Shown here: positions 36,037 to 45,276 of the stretch, piece by piece
Layout of the letters: the number at the start of each line of letters is the position of its first letter
Numbering within the stretch: the stretch's first letter is position 1
Assembly: GCF_031461075.1 (NCBI RefSeq)
Contig: NZ_JAVKPK010000004.1
Coordinates: 26,489 to 90,488 of the forward strand
Length of the DNA: 64,000 nucleotides
Reading direction: 5' to 3'
Origin: Methanosarcina baikalica
GTDB lineage: Archaea > Halobacteriota > Methanosarcinia > Methanosarcinales > Methanosarcinaceae
The notes under the pieces: model-generated
Database searches by the model: none
Told to the model about the DNA's origin: nothing
Seen by the model: only the letters and a program-made list of their open reading frames with translations
Position numbers and translations under genes: made by a program

Positions 36037-36727
36037 AAGATCCCCCGCGCTACCAAACGCACTCATAAACATGTAATAAATCCTTGAGTTATACTGAAAG
36101 TTATATGGGAATGAAAACAATGCAAAATCACACTTCGTAAAAAAATTACTAAGTAGTTGAAGAGCATAAGAGTATAAAAAATTTTTGAGTATTTCAGTTA
36201 AAATAAAAAAAGTGTGATACATCAGCAGAAATAGTTTATCATTAACAGTGAGAATTCAATTGATAATAGATAGACATGTATAGATATAAATACCGTGGAG
36301 CCCTAGCATAACGTCCATCTGGACTATATAAAGGAAATTCCAGGATCAAAGGAGAGAAACCAAGCATTGCCTGAACGGCTGATCTCAAAATCTAAAGCAG
36401 TTACTCAAAAGAGCTTTTAAAAATGTAAAATTAATCGAAAGTCATTGAGTTTTCCCATAGTACTCAGACGAATACTATGATAATAAATCATATGAGATAT
36501 TATAGAAACATCTTAATAGAAATGTGTAATAGATATATAGGAAAGATAATATTATTTACTTATTTTGCCTCCCTGCTGATCCCTTCCATTAAAACAAGGG
36601 GCATTGATCGGGAAGATAACGTCCTGTGGCCAGTAACTTTGAAAAATATCTGAGGAAAAGGAGACGTTACTTTATAAAATTTTGATTTCATTTAAAATTC
36701 CTATAAGGTCCAATCCAAAGTGATGCA
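36037..36727. other. non-coding region upstream of deacetylase and beta-helix genes
   Basis: About 690 AT-rich bases, holding the deacetylase promoter region near 36240 and no recognised gene. Confidence 0.4.
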
Positions 36728-36856
36728 ATGACAATACGAAAGCTAGGAACCCTATTTTTGGTTGAATCCCTTATTTTGACAACCGCAGTGGCTGCTTTAG
36801 ACGGCCAAGGTGCACTAATTGTATATGTTGCCGGAGATGGAAGCAGAGACTTCTAA
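36728..36856 (+). pseudogene. N-terminal stub of a disaggregatase-family beta-helix gene
   Basis: An ATG frame of 42 codons (MTIRKLGTLFLVESLILTTA, then VAALDG) ends at TAA 36854-36856 with IVYVAGDGSRDF. This matches the signal peptide and the first conserved strand (YIAADGRGNLNCDGSDDQ or YVATNGSGDFNCDGSNDQ) of the full-length genes at 37143 and 39303, and stops at the same conserved Asp-Phe. The rest of the gene is missing. It is a decayed or deleted third paralogue. Confidence 0.65.
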
Positions 36857-37142
36857 AAAGATACAATGGACTCCGACAGTCATAACTTTTTTAACGACAC
36901 TCAACTCAATTAAAGAAATTTTAATCACAGAAACTTTTTGTACACTGCCGAATCAATGGATATCTTCTTTGTGTTTTGCAGACACTTTAAAAAAGGGAAA
37001 TGAGTAAAAGATTACTCAGCAAGGCAACAGTGAAATCGACTAAATTAAAAAAATGCTAATATATCCCAAAATCCAACTGACAAACTCCCTGCAGATAATT
37101 TTCACGCCTGGAGATTTAGAACTAAAAGTAAAGGGATAAAAA

Positions 37143-38756
37143 ATGAACGGAAAAGATATGAGATACAGCTGGAAAAACAGGAGAAAAACAGGAGTTTATT
37201 TTGCAATTTTAATTTTTTTGATTGCATTGGGAACAACCGCCCTTTCTACTACGTCACCCAGCACCACTGTGTATATTGCTGCCGATGGGAGGGGAAATCT
37301 CAACTGTGATGGAAGTGATGACCAGGTAGAGATAAACAAAGCTCTTGCATATGTTGCAGAAAACCCTCAGTTCACAACCGTTCATCTGAAGGGTCCCAAT
37401 ACATACGTCATTTCGGACAGTATTTTAATTGGAAACGACACCGTTCTGGAAGGAGACCACACAGCCGTAATTAAACTTAAAGACGGAGCGGACTGGCCAA
37501 GAGATAAGCCTTTGATTACGCAAATGGACAGTGCCGGAAACCATAATATCACTATAAAAGGATTTGAAATTGACGGAAACCATAACAAGAACGATGAAAA
37601 AAAGAGAGGAGAGGGATATTACAATCAGATCTATTTCTTTAATTCTAGGAACATACAGATCTACTCTATTTACATGCATGATGGGCATGGAGACGGGCTG
37701 AAAATAGAGAGAAGCTCTAATATTCAGTTTTATAATAATAAAGTGTATAAGTTAGGACATGATGGTCTTTATGCCATTGATTGCCAGAATGTAGAGGCCT
37801 GGAACAACACAATAACCTGCAGAACTAACAGCGCTCTTAGATTATGGAACTCAAACCATGTTAAATTTCATGATAATATAATCGATTCTTTCTACCACTG
37901 GAGTGCAGGTGGACCGGGTATTCAAATTCAGAAATCAACAGGCGTGATGAACGACATAGAGGTGTATAATAATACTATCCATAATACCTATGGACCTGGA
38001 ATCTGGCTGTTAGGCTATGGTCATTCTTACCCCAGGGAAGAGGCACAGGACGTACATATTCACCACAATATCTTCTACAGCACCGGTACAAACCCAAGTA
38101 TCGATTGGGTAGGGGGTATAGTGACAAGTGGATTTTACAATACCCTTGTTGAGAATAACGTATTTGACGGTACATACCATGCTGCCGTTATCCATATGTA
38201 TCCTGAAGGTTACTCCACAGACCTTTCACCCAAAGATACGGGATACACAACAATTGTCCGCAATAACATAATCATAAATACTCAACAGCGTGCGAAAGAT
38301 CCGAACGGGACAGGGTATGGAATTATCAATTACCTCCCTGAAACACATACCTTTGTGCTGCAAAATAACTGCCTTTACAATAATACAGCAGGAGACTACA
38401 GAAATTTCAGATCAACAACCGATATTCACGCAGATCCTCTCTTTGCAGACCAGAAAAACCATGATTATCACCTGAAATCAACAGGTGGAAGGTGGAATGG
38501 AAATACCTGGGTAAAGGACCTTATAAGCTCTCCATGTATTGATGCCGGTTATTCGTCCTCTGACTATTCAAAGGAACCTGAGAACAATGGAGACAGGGTC
38601 AATATAGGATGGGACGGAAATACAGAATATGCTTCTATCTCAGGAACTATGCCCGGGTACATTGTGTGGTGGAAGCAGATATTTTCACCAGAATGGAGAA
38701 TATTCAGGTTAATTTTGAGGATATTCTTCTTATTTTGCTTTAATATGACATGCTGA
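37143..38756 (+). CDS. secreted parallel beta-helix protein, disaggregatase-associated family, truncated C-terminus
   Basis: 537 residues. A hydrophobic N-terminal segment (VYFAILIFLIALGTTALS) is a signal peptide or anchor. The motif YIAADGRGNLNCDGSDDQVE starts a right-handed beta-helix (about 55-440) with rungs such as NIQFYNNKVYKLGHDGLYAI and NTIHNTYGPGIWLLGYGHSY. After the family segment FADQKNHDYHLKSTGGRWNG and DYSKEPENNGDRVNIG the homology stops; the last 30 residues (WWKQIFSPEWRIFRLILRIF...) are unrelated and hydrophobic. The Ig-like and disaggregatase-related repeats of the relative at 62227 are absent. A truncated matrix-degrading or -binding protein; it may still be secreted. Confidence 0.8.
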   Translation: MNGKDMRYSWKNRRKTGVYFAILIFLIALGTTALSTTSPSTTVYIAADGRGNLNCDGSDDQVEINKALAYVAENPQFTTVHLKGPNTYVISDSILIGNDTVLEGDHTAVIKLKDGADWPRDKPLITQMDSAGNHNITIKGFEIDGNHNKNDEKKRGEGYYNQIYFFNSRNIQIYSIYMHDGHGDGLKIERSSNIQFYNNKVYKLGHDGLYAIDCQNVEAWNNTITCRTNSALRLWNSNHVKFHDNIIDSFYHWSAGGPGIQIQKSTGVMNDIEVYNNTIHNTYGPGIWLLGYGHSYPREEAQDVHIHHNIFYSTGTNPSIDWVGGIVTSGFYNTLVENNVFDGTYHAAVIHMYPEGYSTDLSPKDTGYTTIVRNNIIINTQQRAKDPNGTGYGIINYLPETHTFVLQNNCLYNNTAGDYRNFRSTTDIHADPLFADQKNHDYHLKSTGGRWNGNTWVKDLISSPCIDAGYSSSDYSKEPENNGDRVNIGWDGNTEYASISGTMPGYIVWWKQIFSPEWRIFRLILRIFFLFCFNMTC

Positions 38757-38929
38757 ACTATCCTTTCCGGCTTCTTCACAGCGAGGAAGGGAAGTACCTC
38801 CTTAGAGTTAAGCTTGCTCAGATTATCCTTTAGCAGGACTAGCCGGCAAAAGCATCCTAACAATTATTTAACAGCCGTTTGCTAAATAGTTATTTAGCAG
38901 AATCAAGACCGCTTTAAGGATTTGCGTAA

Positions 38930-39185
38930 CTTCGATTATAATTCCACCTGATCCTTTTATATCTATTTTTTTAGCAAGGATTCCTGCAATTGAAATATTT
39001 TTTTTATAAAAAGATTTGTTTACGACAGAATTTGTCCCAATTGCAATATTATCAGCAATTATGATGTCTCCAAAATCTTGGCGCCAGGCCCGATATACAC
39101 ATTGTTTCCGATTTGTGATGCCAAAACATCGTCTCTATTAGATCCTATATTGGTACGGGCATGTATTCTTTTCAGAATTATGATC
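38930..39185 (-). pseudogene. frameshifted hexapeptide acyltransferase (serine O-acetyltransferase-like) remnant
   Basis: On the minus strand the translation reads IGNNVYIGPGAKIL, then after a one-base loss DIIIADNIAIGTNSVVNKSF and SIAGILAKKIDIKGSGG. This is the left-handed beta-helix and C-terminal part of a CysE-like acetyltransferase. A G appears to be missing near 39067 (TTGGAGAC for TTGGGAGAC). The N-terminal half is gone. Polysaccharide loci often contain such sugar or serine acetyltransferases. Confidence 0.65.
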
Positions 39186-39302
39186 TTCAGATCCAAGTAG
39201 TAGAAAGAAGGCAGAGATTTTTCAGGGGAGTCCATCTGTAGCCTTCAAAGATAACTTTTTTTAATCTTAAAGAATTATAGTTTAATGTATTGGGGATGCA
39301 AA

Positions 39303-41393
39303 ATGAACGAAAAAAAGCGACTATATAAGTGGGGAAACCGAAAGAAAATATTAATTTTCAGCATAATTTTTATTTTTATAATCGCAAGTATAACCCTCAT
39401 CCTCTCAGCTATGCAATCTGGTACAATAATTTATGTTGCTACCAATGGGAGTGGAGATTTCAACTGTGATGGGAGTAATGATCAGGTAGAGATAAACAAA
39501 GCTCTTGCATATGTTGCAGAAAATCCGAAGTTCACAACTGTTCATCTGGAGGGGCCCAATACATACGTCATCTCGGACAGTATTTTTATCGGAAGCAATA
39601 CAGTTCTTGAAGGGGACACCACAGCTGTAATCAAACTTGAAGATAAAGCAGGCTGGCCGGTAGAAAAACCTATAATTACGCAAATGGACAGCGTCGGAAA
39701 CCATGATATTATCATAAGGGGGTTCGAGATTGACGGAAACCATGATAAGAACGATGAAAGAAACAGAGGAAAAGGATATTACAATCTGATCCATTTCCTC
39801 AATTGCGAAAACATACAGGTTCATGATCTGTACATGCACGACAGTCACGGGGACGGACTTAAAGTCGTAAAAGGTTCAAACATTCAGTTTTATAATAACA
39901 GAGTATATAAGCTAGGGCATGACTCTCTCTACACAATCTATTCTTCAAATGTGGAAGCCTGGAACAACAAAATAACATGCAGAACAAACAGCGGTTTGAG
40001 AATTTACAACACGAATCATGTAAAATTCTATAACAATATCATCAACTCCGAAGGGGAAGGAGGAGCAGGAATTGAAATCCAGAAAATCGGCCCGTCAACT
40101 ATCATGGATGATATTGAAATCTGCAATAATCTGCTGTATGAAACCAATGCAGCAGGTATCTGGATTACAGGTTACGGATCCAGATACTCCAAAGAATCTG
40201 CAAAAGACATATACATCCACCACAATAAATTTTATAAAACTGGTATTAACCCGAGTGCTGATTGGGCCGGGGGTATAGTGCTCAATGGCTTCCAAAATAC
40301 CTTAATAGAGAATAATAAATTCGACGGATGCTATGGTGCTGCTATTTCCCATAAACAGGTTACGGATGAATTTTCAGCTCCTGATTCGGGATATACAACT
40401 ATTGTGAAAAATAATATAATAATTAATACACAGTCCAGTCCTGCAGCCGGAGGAGGATATGCTGTATACAACATGTTGAAAAACACTCATTCATTTATCC
40501 TTAAAAATAATTGCCTTTCGAATAACGCCGGCGGAAATTATATGTATGCAAGTTCTACCTCAGATGTCGAGGCTGATCCTGAACTTGTGGGGAAGATGAG
40601 CAAAAATGAGTCTTTAGGAGAAGATTTCCCCTGGAGTGAAGCAATGTCTGCTGGGCCGCAAACGCCTTACGAAAGAAATGAAAGCGGAATCCAGATGGGA
40701 CAAGAGGAAGGCTTCGGATCAAGCCTTAAAAGGGCATTTTCAGAGTTTTTGAGATCCCTGAAAAGACTTTTATCAAGCCTTTCGATACAGTCTGATGGAG
40801 CGGAAAACTTTAAAACTTATTTGCCTTTGACCGTTTCCGACAACGGATTGAAAGAAGAAACTCCCAATAAGACCTTTCGTGAAAGAGAGTATATCGACGT
40901 AGGAAAAAGATCAGATGGGGGCGTATACAGAGATGTCATACTCTTTGAGCTAAGTTCACTTAATCAGACCAACCAGATTAAAGAGGCATCCTTCTCTTTG
41001 TTCTGGTATTATCCAGAAAATCAAATAAGGCCGAAAGATACCGTACTGGAAGTATATAGGCCGGAAAAATGGTGCGAAGAACACATTACATGGGAGGAAA
41101 TGGAGGTTGATACCCCCTGGAAAAACGTTGGAGGAGATTGGTATGACAAGAACGGTATCTTACAGGGCAGCAGTCCGTATGCCACGATAACTATCAGCGG
41201 AGATGATACGCCTGACAACCGCTACTATGAACTAAATGTAACGGAACTTGTGCAGGAATATGTCGGCGGAAAGTACGAAAATACAGGCTTCCTTATAAAG
41301 GCTCGTGAGGAAGACAATAATTATATTGCCTTCTACAGCTCCAACTGGCAAAACAAAAACCAGAGGCCTAAACTCACAATAGAGTATAACTGA
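39303..41393 (+). CDS. secreted beta-helix protein with disaggregatase-associated and disaggregatase-related domains
   Basis: 696 residues from ATG 39303, which follows GGGGAT; an ATG six codons earlier is unlikely. A membrane/signal segment (ILIFSIIFIFIIASITLILS) precedes YVATNGSGDFNCDGSNDQVE and a beta-helix (about 45-420) closely similar to the 37143 protein, including long near-identical DNA stretches. A linker with helical charged residues (about 430-500) leads to a C-terminal disaggregatase-related domain (about 515-696): REREYIDVGKRSDGGVYRDV, FSLFWYYPENQIRPKDTVLE, VGGDWYDKNGILQGSSPYAT and GFLIKAREEDNNYIAFYS. Disaggregatase breaks cell aggregates by acting on the methanochondroitin matrix; this domain composition suggests a related role. 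Confidence 0.85.
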   Translation: MNEKKRLYKWGNRKKILIFSIIFIFIIASITLILSAMQSGTIIYVATNGSGDFNCDGSNDQVEINKALAYVAENPKFTTVHLEGPNTYVISDSIFIGSNTVLEGDTTAVIKLEDKAGWPVEKPIITQMDSVGNHDIIIRGFEIDGNHDKNDERNRGKGYYNLIHFLNCENIQVHDLYMHDSHGDGLKVVKGSNIQFYNNRVYKLGHDSLYTIYSSNVEAWNNKITCRTNSGLRIYNTNHVKFYNNIINSEGEGGAGIEIQKIGPSTIMDDIEICNNLLYETNAAGIWITGYGSRYSKESAKDIYIHHNKFYKTGINPSADWAGGIVLNGFQNTLIENNKFDGCYGAAISHKQVTDEFSAPDSGYTTIVKNNIIINTQSSPAAGGGYAVYNMLKNTHSFILKNNCLSNNAGGNYMYASSTSDVEADPELVGKMSKNESLGEDFPWSEAMSAGPQTPYERNESGIQMGQEEGFGSSLKRAFSEFLRSLKRLLSSLSIQSDGAENFKTYLPLTVSDNGLKEETPNKTFREREYIDVGKRSDGGVYRDVILFELSSLNQTNQIKEASFSLFWYYPENQIRPKDTVLEVYRPEKWCEEHITWEEMEVDTPWKNVGGDWYDKNGILQGSSPYATITISGDDTPDNRYYELNVTELVQEYVGGKYENTGFLIKAREEDNNYIAFYSSNWQNKNQRPKLTIEYN

Positions 41394-41481
41394 ATATCGA
41401 TAAAATTGATCTGAAAATGTAATTTGGTTGATAAAGATGCAGGCAATGTTTAGAGATAAATATAGGGCCCTTTAATTTTCG

Positions 41482-42006
41482 ATGCTTCTTTTTGGACATC
41501 CAGGGATTACGCTGGGAGTATATTAGGGTTGGAATATTTATACCCAAACTGAGGGTTGTAATAGATCCAAGATATATGGCGATTGGAGCTCTCCTGCCTG
41601 ACTTGATAGACAAACCTGTCGGGGAAGTCATCTTTCTACCCTTGCAAACGGACGTATCATAGGTCATACCTTATTGTTCGTTCTTCTTCTCGCCCTGATA
41701 GGAGTATACGTGTACAAAAAAGAAAAGACAGCAGAAGACTTGCTCTGGATTCGGCTCTTTTTTCCATCTTCTGGAAGATCAGATGTGTACGTGGCCTTCA
41801 ACTTTTTTCTGGCCGCTTCTCGGATTGAATTTTCCCACAGATTCCACGGAATATACTGGACTGGAATATTTATAAAGAATGCTCAAAAAATCTTTTGAGT
41901 CTGAGTTATCGCAAACTTTCATCGCTGAAATATGGAGATCGGGATAGTGGCCATTTTTGCTGTAAACTGGTTAAAAAAGGCTAAGCAAAAAAAATTGATG
42001 GAATAA
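41482..42006 (+). pseudogene. frameshifted copy of the DUF457-like membrane protein
   Basis: Read across frames, the sequence gives MLLFGHPGITLGV, then IGALLPDLIDKPVG, GRIIGHTLLFVLLLALIGVY, a degraded LEDQM, WPLLGLNFP and a C-terminal AEI...AVNWLKKAKQKKLME. This aligns end to end with the intact protein at 31934-32467 (MFIFGHIGITLGI, LLPDIIDKPLG, GRIFAHTLLFG, LEDQMWNTP, WPLLGWEFP). At least three frame changes and an early TAG (near 41524) break it. It is a full-length, recently decayed paralogue. Confidence 0.85.
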
Positions 42007-42064
42007 ATGGACACTGAAAGAAAAAATTAAAGAAAAAAGATCCGGAAGAGTATATTTCCGGGTT

Positions 42065-43666
42065 TTAACGAGCAAGTCCTATCCTTTCATTCCTCTTTTT
42101 TTCAACCTGCATGTCAAAAAGCATTCCAAAAAGAAGCATCTGAAGTCCCGTGCCCAATACGAGGAAGCCAAGCAGAGGGTAGTAGGAAGGAAGAGGGTTT
42201 TGCAACAACATCTGTAAAAGGCCCCAGAATCCTATAAGAACACCCATAGGCAGGGCAATCATTCCAAGGAAATAGAATAACACAAGAGGATGGAAATCCA
42301 GAACCGTATATTTGATTCTTAGTCGCCAAAGGAAACCCCTGAAGATCATGGGGGCTACCTTGCGAATGAACTTTCCGTACCGGATCTTCGATTTTTCCCT
42401 GCCGTAACGGGCGGGCATTACCACATCCATTACTCTCATTCCAAAGGCATTAAGCTTGATTAACAAATCGTTACAATAACCATAATAAGGATACACTGAA
42501 TCTAGATCAATAACCTCGAGAGCCTGCCTGGAAATAGCTGTATATCCGTTCTGAGGATCCATAACCTGCCAGTAGCCACTGCCTATTTTTGTTATAAAGC
42601 TGAGAAGAAGGTTTCCAAAAGATCTCCATTTACTCATTCCGGTCATAAAATCGTCAGTAAGTAACCTGTTTCCCTTTGTATAATCAGCTCTTCCCTCAAT
42701 GATTGGGAAAATCAACCTGGGAAGCTGGGCAGGGTCCATCTGGTTGTCCCCAGCCATAACGGCAACAATATCCATTTCATCTTTTAGGGCAAGTTTATAC
42801 CCGTCAATTATTCCTGCGCCTACTCCTTTATTTATTTCATGGCGCAAATACACGATCCTCGGATCTCCTAAATTTTTTACAATCTTACCTGTATGGTCTA
42901 TACTACCGTCATCGATTACGTATATCCTGTCCACATATTCAGGGATCCCAGTGAGGGTCTCGCCTATAAGTAATTCTTCATTATAAGCAGGCACGACAAC
43001 TCCTATACGTGTGCTTTCAAGTTTCCTGAATATAGGATCCACATCAAAGCTCAGATAGTTTACCTTAAGTCCTTTGGTCTTTGCTGCAGAGAGCAAGGAT
43101 TTTAAAGATAGATGATCTTTGCCCGAACTTATTTTCTGCAATGAATCAGCTGTTATGGCAAGAAAACCGATTTTTTCCTTAAAGGTATTTTTTCCATTCA
43201 GCAGCATCACTGTTTCCTGCTCACAGGAGACGCGGCAGGGCCATGAACCTACAGATAAATCAAACCCCTGCCTTAATGGTTCAAGGACATGGGAGAGCAA
43301 ATCTATATCCTGCATGCACTCAGGATAGATAAGGACCACAAGCTCCGAATCAAAAGATGCCCTGTAAAGTATATTGAGTGACGCCTCCTCTCCGCCTGCC
43401 AGAGGAACAACTCGTGCTCCTCCTAAAGCCGCTACTTCCATAGTTCGATCGGTGGAGCCCTCATCAAGGACAAGTACCCGGTCAGCGTAACTTGCTGCAA
43501 TCAATACTTTGCTTCCGATGGAAGTTTCCTCGTTCTTAGCTGGAATTAAGACCGTAAATTCATGTCTGGGCAACCTATCTGTAAGTTGAGATGGCGAAGA
43601 TACTATGCTGATAGGATTGGAAATTAGAGAATTAAGACTAAGTGTAAGGGTTGAAGACAAACCCAA
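42065..43666 (-). CDS. tandem-domain family 2 glycosyltransferase with two C-terminal membrane helices
   Basis: 533 residues, TTG start. The first GT2-like domain (about 36-215) begins FTVLIPAKNEETSIG and VLVLDEGSTDRTME, but the acceptor region is eroded (LIYPECMQDID in place of a DxD). The second (about 217-450) is intact: IGVVVPAYNEELLIGETL, IYVIDDGSIDHTG, VMAGDNQMDPAQLP and QNGYTAISRQ, the dolichol-phosphate-mannose-synthase-like type. Two membrane helices (about 460-520) follow. Such enzymes make polyprenyl-phosphate sugars or extend glycans at the inner membrane face. The domain duplication with one degenerate half is unusual. Confidence 0.85.
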   Translation of the reverse strand: MGLSSTLTLSLNSLISNPISIVSSPSQLTDRLPRHEFTVLIPAKNEETSIGSKVLIAASYADRVLVLDEGSTDRTMEVAALGGARVVPLAGGEEASLNILYRASFDSELVVLIYPECMQDIDLLSHVLEPLRQGFDLSVGSWPCRVSCEQETVMLLNGKNTFKEKIGFLAITADSLQKISSGKDHLSLKSLLSAAKTKGLKVNYLSFDVDPIFRKLESTRIGVVVPAYNEELLIGETLTGIPEYVDRIYVIDDGSIDHTGKIVKNLGDPRIVYLRHEINKGVGAGIIDGYKLALKDEMDIVAVMAGDNQMDPAQLPRLIFPIIEGRADYTKGNRLLTDDFMTGMSKWRSFGNLLLSFITKIGSGYWQVMDPQNGYTAISRQALEVIDLDSVYPYYGYCNDLLIKLNAFGMRVMDVVMPARYGREKSKIRYGKFIRKVAPMIFRGFLWRLRIKYTVLDFHPLVLFYFLGMIALPMGVLIGFWGLLQMLLQNPLPSYYPLLGFLVLGTGLQMLLFGMLFDMQVEKKRNERIGLAR

Positions 43667-44753
43667 CGCACCCCCTATACCTCTGCATATGCTATAACCC
43701 CTTTTATGTATATAAATGCAAAATTATTAAAGGATATCATGTAAAAAATTATTAGACTAAGAAATATATAAAGTTAACATACGATATAGATAAGTCTATA
43801 AAAATATTAATGGATTGAAATATTATTACCACAGATTTCTGTGAGTAGGACAAAAGAAAGTGATTAGGGCAAAAAACCGGGATTAACTTATTAAAGCCTT
43901 CTTATTAAATTAAACTGGAAAAAACAACCTATAATACTCATAAATTGAAATATTAGACAAATAATGAGCTTATTTACAATTTGAGCAGCTTAATTAACCA
44001 CAAAGATACAGACTAACTGTAATAGATAAAACAGCCGTTTTTGGAAATATAACTCTTTATTGCCTTGAAAAGTGGATTTTCAGAGAGAAAATGGACTTTA
44101 GAAAAGAAATAGAAGAATAATTTGAACGTGAAACATTAAAGCTGGAGATAAACGAAGCAGATGCCCAAACAAGCAATAATGTATTAGAAAAACTTATATT
44201 TACAGTTCATCAGGTATTCTATACCGTATTTGCAAACTATAAGTGCCCTATATGGAAGGAGCCGCGACTTAAAGAATGAACTTCCGAAGAGTGGATATTA
44301 AATATGTTAGTAATGCCCTAACTGGTGATCGGATAACACGAAAAAGATAATATTGCATTGTGAACTCAGATAATAAAGATGTGCGTTAATTGAGAGCCTT
44401 TGCCCTGAAAGCACTCATACCTCGGCTTGCCTGAAGAGGGTACAAAGTATTTTTGGCCGTTTTATTACCGCTACATTAAGCCCGGGAACTGCTTTTAAAG
44501 ATAAGAAAAGTTACATGTAATATCCGAGTTCCAGAGTGCCAGAATGACTTTCACAGAATATAAAATCCGGATTATCAGATTCCTACCTGAAAAATAGAAG
44601 AGAACTCATGAAAAAGGTATATTGGGGGCTGTAGTGGGATAAGATTAATGTGACGAGTTCATCGAAATAGGCGCTTTACAGAAAGAAGAAAACAAAACTA
44701 TACCAAATATTTAATAAAGTTGAAGATCCAAAAGGTAGGAATAAAGGGATATA
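43667..44753. other. non-coding, decayed-looking region
   Basis: About 1.1 kb. Short coding-like runs interrupted by stops (for example MDFRKEIEE, stop, FERETLKLEINEADAQTSNN around 44092-44180) suggest remnants. No family is recognised. AT-rich promoter-like runs lie near 43760. Confidence 0.35.
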
Positions 44754-45150
44754 ATGATTAAAAAAATGAAGCAAGATGGAGAGCTATGGGACTTATTTAT
44801 GAAAAAAGAAGAGTGCGACCCTATTCTTTTAAATAAATACGGAAGATTTTCCTATTACCTGAGCAGCAAAATAAATATTTTCGAGCCTGAAATCTCGAAC
44901 TTTCGGATCAAAAATGAGCTGAATTTCGAATATCCTGAAGGAAGAAAATTTGCTGCATGCCCTACCTATCGATTTTGTATGCTCTGGAGTACTGAATACC
45001 GCAGCCAGAACCGTAAAAGCTCTCAAAGGGGATAAGTTTGCAGAAGCCATGGGCCTTCCATTTTCAAAAATAAATAAAACATGGAGTCCTTGTGGAATTT
45101 TAGACAAATTAGGAAACTTGAAAAAAATATTAAAACTGTATATGGGCTAA
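44754..45150 (+). pseudogene. truncated polysaccharide deacetylase fused to an unknown fragment
   Basis: The first 65 codons (ELWDLFMKKEECDPILLNKY, GRFSYYLSSK, EGRKFAACPTY) align with the N-terminus of the deacetylase at 52540-53589 (DIWDLFTRKEEYSPEKLDEH, RRFLFSEKD, EKKTFAVCLTH). Just where that protein has its catalytic THDVDD the homology ends. A different reading frame then gives PIDFVCSGVLNTAARTVKAL and a C-terminal GILDKLGNLKKILKLYMG. The junction looks like a deletion joining two genes. The second half is not recognised. Confidence 0.65.
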
Positions 45151-45276
45151 GGTATAAAATAAAGATGGCTGAAAAATAAGAAGTAATCTGTAAAAAAAGT
45201 CGTCTAAAATTACCAAGCAAAAAATATTTTAGTTTAGAATGATTCATATATAAAAATTAGTATATTGTGGGGATTT

